Below are positions 28,401 to 35,300 of a stretch of 64,000 nt of DNA, piece by piece. How positions within the stretch are numbered: position 1 is the stretch's first letter; each line of letters begins with the position of its first letter. The stretch is taken from contig NZ_JAQSDR010000030.1 of the NCBI RefSeq assembly GCF_029946005.1, positions 120,538 through 184,537 on the forward strand, given 5' to 3'. The notes under the pieces were generated by a model. The model made no database searches. It saw nothing but the letters and a program-made list of their open reading frames with translations, and had not been told where the DNA came from. The DNA is from Aquabacterium sp. GTDB lineage: Bacteria; Pseudomonadota; Gammaproteobacteria; Burkholderiales; Burkholderiaceae_C. The translations under genes were made by a program, and so were the position numbers.

Positions 28401-28830
28401 GCTCGGTGATGACCAGCAGGCGCTGGCCTTGGGTGTCCGCCTCGCCGCTCCAAACGGGCAGCGGGTGCACTGGGCGGCTGATCACCCCGGCATGGGCCTC
28501 GGCGGCCCCCATCCATCGGGCCTCGTAGTTCTCCCACCCTGCTTCGAACTGGCCCAGCTTGAGCTGGGCCATGCCCAGATTGAGGCGGGCCATGGCCATG
28601 TCCGGGGCCACCGCCACCGCTTGGCTGAAGTCCTTCAAAGCTTCTTCCATCAAGCCCATGTCCTGATGCAGAAAGCCCCGGCTGTTGAGCGCCCCAGCGA
28701 AATCAGGGCGCAAAGCCAATGCCGCGTTGTACAAGGCCAATGCCTCGTCAAACCGGTTGCTTCGGTACAAGGCAATGCCTTCGTTGTGAAGCTCGTCAGG
28801 CGTCTTGCGAGAAAAATTGGGTTTCATCAT
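25474..28830 (-). CDS. TPR / GT9-like glycosyltransferase / TPR / sulfotransferase fusion
   Basis: An 1118-residue cytosolic fusion. Residues about 10-110 are TPR units; 135-390 form a heptosyltransferase-like (GT9/GT-B) region with LLVITEQGFGDTFQFTRYLP and LVISIDSAMVHLAGGLGVPVW; about 420-850 are some twelve further TPRs; 879-1118 are a sulfotransferase with the PAPS 5'-phosphosulfate loop PRSGTT and a later RNPVDTC. TPR plus GT-B is the design of protein glycosyltransferases. The ATG pair at 28830/28827 is taken; the frame stays open to a TTG at 28884, but that sits in the T-run of a terminator. CysC two genes downstream can supply PAPS. Confidence 0.82.
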   Translation of the reverse strand: MMKPNFSRKTPDELHNEGIALYRSNRFDEALALYNAALALRPDFAGALNSRGFLHQDMGLMEEALKDFSQAVAVAPDMAMARLNLGMAQLKLGQFEAGWENYEARWMGAAEAHAGVISRPVHPLPVWSGEADTQGQRLLVITEQGFGDTFQFTRYLPLLAKRFAKVGFACAEATQRLMEWSFGDDVVTFTRMPVRAEAWRAWDVCCNMMSLPRAFGTSLATIPANAPYLRVPPVVASHWRERVEQAAPGRLRIGVAWAGRKEHQSDARRSLRFEQLAPLLADERVAWFSLQKWLPGEGLPAVSSSVDWFDWTDEADFADTAALVSQLDLVISIDSAMVHLAGGLGVPVWMLDRFDNEWRWLTGRTDSPWYPKLRIFRQASFGAWGGVLEQVKAALQALPTPRPMQARQAPLPTTMPKSSPPPKEPVGLTVEQALQAACLHQSAGRLPQAESLLRQVLQQQPGHVMALHLLGVVLYQAGQPGPGIELIAKAVNAKPEDALFRSNLAEMCRQQGRLDEAIRHGEQAIALAPTMASAWANLGIAYHDADQQVRARQCQERALQLDPHLLPALNNLGSIARALKDHRQAVDWYRKALAVQPAYLESLSNLGAVLLEGDDFESAAEPLERALKQRPDYPEALCNSGLLRIKQERFDEALHLLVRSLRLKPDYVEAMIGLALVWHEKDQLAEARRVLEKAVKLRPDKADAWVHLGTVCQEMGETQASEKAFLQALSVDPEHVSAITGLGNLQLERGRMDEAERLLKQAIAIDDQDLGARFHLIQLNKVKPGDDNVAHLEARLEAGAALSSTQLTSLHYALGKAYDDQCEWARAFPHFLEGARLKRSKFNHDPDQAERLIERVMQTVDADYIRRMSGHGSSSDLPVFVLGMPRSGTTLTEQIIASHPQAHGAGELHDLMAVLQRPVREGAAAFPEGLRDATPALLTAWGEDYVAGLRRRAPEARRITDKMPGNYIALGLIPLLMPHARIIHVKRNPVDTCVSCFTRLFNRHQEFTYDLTELGRHYVNYARLMDHWRAVMPAGSFMEVQYEDIVADMARQARRLIDFVGLPWDDACLSFHETKRSVRTASVTQVRQPIYTSSVQRWRHYEEFLGPLLTALGDVAPR

Positions 28831-28882
28831 CGACGGAGTGGCCTGAGGCGATTGATGCAAAAGCGATGGTCTATTCTGAAAC

Positions 28883-28913
28883 AAAAAAAGCCACAGGTTG
28901 CCCTGTGGCTTTT
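28883..28913 (-). terminator. Strong hairpin terminator between autotransporter and TPR fusion
   Basis: A perfect 12-bp stem, 28886-28897 pairing with 28902-28913, closes a four-base loop. On the minus strand it is followed by a run of seven T, so it ends the autotransporter transcript. On the plus strand it also ends in TTTT. Confidence 0.88.
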
Positions 28914-28934
28914 CGTCGTCAGAACCGGCTCAGG

Positions 28935-31900
28935 TCAGAATGCCCAGCGTACCTTGGCCGACACCGTCTGGTTCAGGTAGCCCGATGAGCGCCCTTCCAT
29001 GTCGTAACGCGCCGAGTACTCCACGCCCTGTTGGGTTTCCTTGACCAAGCCAATGCCTGCGCGGTAGAACACCGGCGACACCTTCAGGCCATCGGTCACA
29101 AAAGCTGGCCCGCCGCCCGTGAAGGTGGTGGTGGTTTTGGCCTGCTTGTTGATGGTGTCGTAACCCAGGCCGCCATTGGCGATGAGCTTCACACCTTGCT
29201 CGAACTGGTGTGAGAGCTTGAGGTCGGCCGTCACCAGGAACTCCCGGTAGGTCTGGTCTTCCACCTGCAGGTTCAAGGGACCGGCGCCGGTTTCCGTGTA
29301 GCCATCCGTGCGCATGATGGTGTAGTCCAGGCGCACCGATGGCGTGACACTGGTTTTGGGGGCCAGGCTCATGACCCGGCCAATGCCCACGCTGCCATGC
29401 AGCGCCAAGCTGTCAAAGTCGGCCTGCGCTTGCGTTCCCATGAACGAGATCTGGCGAATGCTGCGGGCTTTGTTCTGACCAATGTCCACCTGGTAGTTGA
29501 TGTCGGTCTGGGGGTCGATGTTGTAGCTGGCGTAACCCACCAGCTCGTAGGTGTCGACATCCACGGCGCTGGGCGCGGTGCTGCTCTTGCTGTCGATGCT
29601 GCTCTTGGCATAGGTGAACGCCGCGCCTGCCCGGATTCGGTCGTTGACCGGTGCGTCCACCCCAAAAACCAACCCACCGGTGCTGGAGTCAAAGCCGCTC
29701 ACATTGTTGTGGTCGTCTTGCTCGGACCAGTTGCCCAAGGCCCGCACCCACACATAGCGGTCAGGGCCAGCATTACCGGCCGACAAACCCTGGTTGGATT
29801 CAATGCGGGACTGGATCACCTTGTTCATGCTGTGCAGTGCGGTGATGCCAGCTTGGGCAGCCGCGCCCACGATGGTTGGCAGCGTTTGCGAGACCGCCGC
29901 AGCGGCTTCGGCATTGCTCATGTTGTTGAGGCGATCGAACACCGTCTGCATGGCATCGGACGGGCCCTCGTTCAGCAAATTCTGCAAGACTTGGGCCGCG
30001 CCGCTCGCCGCGGGCAGCTGGGCCTGCGCCACTGCCGTGGTCAAGCCGCCCGTGTCGGCCGAGATGATCAGGTCCAGGGCATGGCCCACATTGCTGACCG
30101 TTGCCGCCGTGAAGTTGTACAAAGCACTGTTGTCCGTCACCGTCATGGTGCTGGCATCGCCAGTGAACGCGCCTGTGGTGGTGATGATGCCCGCCACGGT
30201 GGAACCCGCCACGAGCACGGGGGCACCAATCACATTGACATTGACCTTGGTGTTGTCTGCCAGCGAGGCATTGCCCGAGACCTGCAAGGAGCCGTAGCTG
30301 GAAGCGTCGCTGAGGGACAAGCGGAACGTGCCCCCCGCCGCTTGCTCATAGTCTCCGGTCAATGTGCGTGTGCCGCTGCCGACATTGAGGATGCCTGCGT
30401 TGGAGGCGCCACCACTGACAGTCACGTTGTGCTCCATGTTGAACACGCCCCCGCTGTGGATCGTGAACGTGCCGACGTCAAACGTGCCTTCGCTGGTGAA
30501 GGTGCCATTGACGTTCACGGCACCGGTGCCTGTGGTGTCGCCATCGACCCTGGAGGATGGCCCATTGAGGTCCAGGGTGTTGATGCCCATGTCGGCATCC
30601 CCCTGCAGTGTGCCGGTGTTGGTCAGAGTGAACGCATCACTGCTGTTGGCCAGCCAGACGGACTTGTTTTCGCCGTAGATCAAGCCTGCGTTGTTGACGC
30701 CGCCGGTGATCGTGCTGCTGGTGACATACAGGCCTGCCTCGGCACCGGAAATGGTGCCCCCGCTCAGGTTGCTCAATGGCGCGCCCACGGTGCTGTCGCT
30801 GATGTAAATGCCAGCGGATCTGCCCTCGATCAGGCCACTGTTGGTGATACCGCCAGAGACCGTGCTGCTGTCAAGGTGAATGCCATCTCCCTGCCCATTG
30901 CCCAAACCCTGGATGGTGCCCGTGTTGACGATGGCCCCGGACATGTTCGATGACTCGAGGGCGATCCCGAAACCGGTATCGTCACCAAAGCCCATGATCA
31001 AGCCGCTGTTGGTGATCCCGCCGACCAAGGTTGAATCCGACAGGCGCAAGCCATAGCCTGAACTGCTGTCCATCGCCGTGGCACTGATCGTGCCCGAATT
31101 GTTGATGGACCCCGTGACCGTCGAGCCTTCCAGGTTGATGCCGTAGCCCCATTCGGACGTGGTCACCAGCTCAATGAGCCCGCTGTTGGTGATGCCCCCC
31201 GAAATCTCGGAGCTCTGCACATCAATGCCTGCGTAATCGTAGGTGTCAACGATCGTGGAGATGGTCCCCGTGTTGATGATGCCCCCCGTGACCGTGGAGG
31301 AGTCGATCAAGATGGCGCTGCCATCGGTCGTCGAGTTGATGTGCCCACTGTTGGAAATGCCTCCAGCCAGGCTGGATGAATCCAAGTAGATGCCGTAGTC
31401 ATCCGCCGTGATGGTGCCGCTGTTGACGATGCCGCCAGACACGGTCGAATCTTCAATGTACAGCGCCTCGTCAGGGGCTTCGATCAAGCCACTGTTGGTG
31501 ATCCCCCCCGTGATGGTCGATTGACTTTGAATCAGGATGCCAATCGACAGCCCCTGAATCGTGCCCGTGTTGGTGATGCTGGCCAGCACGCTGCCGCCGT
31601 AGACATTGATGGCGGTGTCTGCTGTGCCATTTAAAAAGCCCGCATTCTGAATGCTGCCCGCTTGCGCCCCGTTTGAGACTGCAATGGCATAGGAGTCTTC
31701 AATGGTGCCCGTGCCCGTGATCACGATGCTGTCACTCAAGGACAGACTGCATTCCGAGGTCGTGGCGGTGCTGATGGTGATCACACCACTGACGGCCGCA
31801 GGGCAAGCAGCCAGCGCCTGGCCTGAGCCCAAGGCCACCAACATCGCAGCCACCGCATTGGCCACGCCGCGCGTGGTGCTGGAAGGTTTGCCACGGCTGC

Positions 31901-31970
31901 TGACGGCCTCATGGGTCACCACAAAGGCCTGCCTGCGCTCTGACCACACGACACGGTGGAAGTTGTTCAT
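28935..31970 (-). CDS. Type V autotransporter with repeat passenger
   Basis: A 1011-residue autotransporter. It begins with an extended signal peptide region of ESPR type (MNNFHRVVWSERRQAFVV) before the hydrophobic core ending ALA. The passenger (about residues 55-730) is built of short repeats centred on GGI(T/V)NSG(L/T)I, about one per 20-40 residues, rich in Ser, Thr, Asn and Gly, predicting a beta-helix. The last 270 or so residues are the autotransporter beta-barrel, ending in aromatic VRWAF. GGGGAA precedes the ATG. The Ser/Thr-rich passenger makes it a candidate substrate of the TPR fusion enzyme encoded next door. Confidence 0.9.
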   Translation of the reverse strand: MNNFHRVVWSERRQAFVVTHEAVSSRGKPSSTTRGVANAVAAMLVALGSGQALAACPAAVSGVITISTATTSECSLSLSDSIVITGTGTIEDSYAIAVSNGAQAGSIQNAGFLNGTADTAINVYGGSVLASITNTGTIQGLSIGILIQSQSTITGGITNSGLIEAPDEALYIEDSTVSGGIVNSGTITADDYGIYLDSSSLAGGISNSGHINSTTDGSAILIDSSTVTGGIINTGTISTIVDTYDYAGIDVQSSEISGGITNSGLIELVTTSEWGYGINLEGSTVTGSINNSGTISATAMDSSSGYGLRLSDSTLVGGITNSGLIMGFGDDTGFGIALESSNMSGAIVNTGTIQGLGNGQGDGIHLDSSTVSGGITNSGLIEGRSAGIYISDSTVGAPLSNLSGGTISGAEAGLYVTSSTITGGVNNAGLIYGENKSVWLANSSDAFTLTNTGTLQGDADMGINTLDLNGPSSRVDGDTTGTGAVNVNGTFTSEGTFDVGTFTIHSGGVFNMEHNVTVSGGASNAGILNVGSGTRTLTGDYEQAAGGTFRLSLSDASSYGSLQVSGNASLADNTKVNVNVIGAPVLVAGSTVAGIITTTGAFTGDASTMTVTDNSALYNFTAATVSNVGHALDLIISADTGGLTTAVAQAQLPAASGAAQVLQNLLNEGPSDAMQTVFDRLNNMSNAEAAAAVSQTLPTIVGAAAQAGITALHSMNKVIQSRIESNQGLSAGNAGPDRYVWVRALGNWSEQDDHNNVSGFDSSTGGLVFGVDAPVNDRIRAGAAFTYAKSSIDSKSSTAPSAVDVDTYELVGYASYNIDPQTDINYQVDIGQNKARSIRQISFMGTQAQADFDSLALHGSVGIGRVMSLAPKTSVTPSVRLDYTIMRTDGYTETGAGPLNLQVEDQTYREFLVTADLKLSHQFEQGVKLIANGGLGYDTINKQAKTTTTFTGGGPAFVTDGLKVSPVFYRAGIGLVKETQQGVEYSARYDMEGRSSGYLNQTVSAKVRWAF

Positions 31971-32378
31971 TTGGTTTTCCCCAGAAATAGGTTTAGGAGT
32001 GAGTCATCGACACCAGCGGCACAAACTGAAACCCAATTTGCTCAAATCATCGCCGTCCTGATTCGGCCAGCGCGCGAGCACCACTTGGCAGGCCGCTTGA
32101 CCACGCGGGCCGTCTCATGCACGCACCGGGCACCTCGGCATCATTTCTCAGGTGGAGAAACGAGAACGCTCAATGAAGTGCGGATTCAATGAGCTTTTCA
32201 GACAAAGCGGGTGAGATGGTGGCAGTTTTCGGACCGCGTGACCACCTACCCTGCGCCGGGCAGGGTCAACGGTGATCGCCGCCCCGCCAAGTAACCCGTT
32301 CGGCCCCAGGTCATCCACCAGTCCCTAGAATGCTTGCGCCACTGCCTCGGCAGCCCTCCCTAGCGCAAGGTTCTATCC
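31971..32378. other. Intergenic region, autotransporter to uvrA
   Basis: 408 bases between divergent genes; no reading frame with coding character was seen. It must contain both promoters. A perfect 7-bp inverted repeat with a 5-base loop (32248-32266) is followed by no T-run. A TAGAAT at 32326-32331 could be a -10 for uvrA, but no good -35 is spaced correctly, and no LexA-type CTGT-N8-ACAG box was found. Confidence 0.4.
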
Positions 32379-35300
32379 ATGTCGTCTTTGATCCGCATCC
32401 GCGGTGCCCGCCAGCACAACCTCAAGAACCTTGACCTGGACATCCGAACGGGTGAGCTGACGGTTGTCACGGGCCCCAGCGGGTCGGGCAAATCGTCACT
32501 CGTGTTCGACACCCTCTACGCCGAAGGCCAGCGCCGGTATGTGGAAACCTTCAGCGCCTACGCCCGCCAGTTCCTGGACCGCATGGACCGCCCTGCCGTG
32601 GACCGCGTGGACGGCGTGCCGCCGGCGATTGCCATCGACCAGAGCAACCCGGTGCGCACCTCGCGCTCCACCGTGGGCACGATGACGGAGCTGAACGACC
32701 ACCTGAAGCTGTTATTCGCCCGCGCCGCCCAATTGTTCGACCAGGACACGGGCCAACTCGTGTCCGAGGATTCACCGCAGTCGGTGTTTACAACCTTGCT
32801 GGCACGTTGCGCTTTGACGCCCGGGGGCCGACGCGTCGTCATCACCTTCGCGGCCGAATTGCCCGCCAACACCAGCACCGAGCAGATGCAGGAGTGGCTG
32901 TCATCCAGCGGCTTCACGCGCATCCAGGCGCAGCGGGTGGTGAAGACCGACGCCCAAGCAACGGCGCCCACCGACGCCAAGCCCAACAAAAAAAACAAGC
33001 CCGCGAAGGCCGCCGCTTTGGAGGCCCAATCTGGCGAGCGCCTGGTGCTGGACGTGGTCGCCGACCGCTTCCGCTTGGGCGCCGATGCCACGGGGGCCGA
33101 CCTGGACCTGCCCCGCGTCATGGAGGCGCTGGAAGTGGCCTTCAAGCGCGGTGGCGGGCATGTCACTGTCTACGCCCTGCCTGACGATGAAAGCGCCCAG
33201 CCCGAACTTTGGCGCTTTTCCAGCGGCCTGCATTGCCCCGACAGCAACCGCCGCTACAGCACGCCCACGCCAGGCACCTTCTCGTTCAACTCGGCCGCAG
33301 GCGCCTGCGCCACTTGCCGTGGCTTTGGCCGCGTCATTGGCGTGGACTGGGGCTTGGTCATCCCCGACAAGCACAAGACCCTGCGCTCGGGCGCCATCAA
33401 GGTCATCCAAACCCCGGCCTGGCAAGAGAACCAGGACGACCTGCTGAAGTACGCTGGCGAGCTGGGCATCCCGCGCGACACGCCCTGGTCCCAACTCAGC
33501 CACGAGCACCAGCAATGGGTGATCAATGGCGACCCGGCCTGGTCCGGCAAGTGGACCAAGCAGTGGTACGGCATGAAGCGCTTCTTCGAGTACCTGGAGA
33601 GCAAGGCCTACAAGATGCACATCCGCGTGCTCTTGTCCAAGTACCGCAGCTACACCACCTGCCCGGCTTGCAATGGCGCACGTCTGCAGCTGGAATCGAT
33701 GTTGTGGCGCCTGGGCAGTGTGGAAGACGCCAATGCCGTGATGCCCCCTGCCAAGCGCTTTTCACCCTTTGGGGCCGCCTTGCCACGCTCCACGCTGGAA
33801 GCCCTGCCCGGCTTGAATCTGCAAGACGTGATGCTGCTGCCCATCCAGCAATTGCAACGCTTCTTCTCGTTCGTGACCCTGCCCACGCGCGGCCATGGCG
33901 AGGCCTTGCAACTGCTGCTCGATGAAGTGCGCAACCGCTTGAAGTACCTGGTCGACGTCGGCCTGGGTTACCTCACGCTGGACCGGCAAAGCCGCACCCT
34001 GTCGGGTGGCGAAGTGCAGCGCATCAACCTCACCACCGCGCTGGGCACCTCGCTGGTCAACACCCTGTTCGTGCTGGACGAACCCAGCATCGGCCTGCAC
34101 CCGCGCGACATGAACCGCATCAACGAGGCCATGCAGCGCCTGGTCGATGCGGGCAACACGCTGGTGGTCGTCGAACACGACCCGGCCGTCATGCTGGCCG
34201 CCGACCGCGTCATTGACATGGGCCCGGGCCCCGGCCACCAAGGCGGCCAGATCGTCTTCGATGGCACGCCCGATGAGTTGAAGGATGCCGACACCCTGAC
34301 CGGTGCCTACCTGGGCAACCGCAAGGGCATCCAGCTTGGCCTGCGCCGCACCGTGCAAGCCAGCACGCCCAAGCTGATCCTGCAAGGCGCGCGCGAACAC
34401 AACCTGAAGAACCTGACGGTCGAGTTTCCCTTGCGTTGCATGGTCGGCGTGACCGGTGTGTCGGGCTCGGGCAAATCGACGTTGATCCAGGACATCCTGC
34501 ACCCCGCCTTGCTGCGCCATTTTGGCCAGGCCACCGAAAGCCCCGGCGAGCACGACGAGCTGCTGGGCGCCGACTGGCTCAGCGCCGTCAGCTTTGTTGA
34601 CCAATCGCCCATCGGCAAAACGGCGCGCTCCAACCCCGCCAGCTACGTGGGCGCCTTCGACGCTGTGCGCACCATCTTCGCCGTGACCGAACTGGCGCGC
34701 GAACGCAAGTACACCGCGGGCACCTTCAGCTTCAACGCGGGCACGGGCCGTTGCGCCACCTGTGGCGGCTCGGGCTTCGAGCACGTCGAGATGCAGTTCC
34801 TCAGCGACGTCTACCTGCGCTGCCCGGATTGCGATGGCACGCGCTTTCGCGCCGAGGTGCGCGAGGTCACCATCGAACGCCTGAACAAGAAGCTCAGCAT
34901 CTCCGACGTGCTGGAGCTGACGGTGGCCGAGGCCGCGCGCCTGTTCGCGCAAGACGTGGACGTGGTGCGCACCCTGCAACCCTTGGTGGATGTGGGCCTG
35001 GACTACGTCAAGCTGGGCCAGCCCGTGCCGACCTTGTCGGGCGGTGAAGCGCAACGTTTGAAGCTGGCTGGCCATTTGGTGGATGCCGCCAAGCACGCCT
35101 CCAGCAGTGGCCAGCGCATGGCGCGTAAAGGCACGCTGTTCATGTTCGACGAGCCCACCACCGGCCTGCACTTCGACGACATCGCCAAGCTGATGCGCGC
35201 CTTCAACAAGCTGCTGGACGCAGGCAACTCCATCATCCTGATCGAGCACAACCTGGACGTGATCCGGGCTTGCGACTGGTTGATCGAGCTGGGGCAAGAA

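Noticed and set aside
28831..28884. TTG start extending the TPR fusion by 18 codons
   Set aside because: The codon lies in the T-run of the autotransporter terminator; the ATG pair at 28830 is more plausible.
30400..31700. Regular repeats that might suggest a CRISPR array
   Set aside because: The repeats vary in length and sequence and encode in-frame GGITNSG units of the autotransporter passenger.
32248..32266. 7-bp hairpin upstream of uvrA
   Set aside because: No T-run and not near a gene end; function cannot be assigned.
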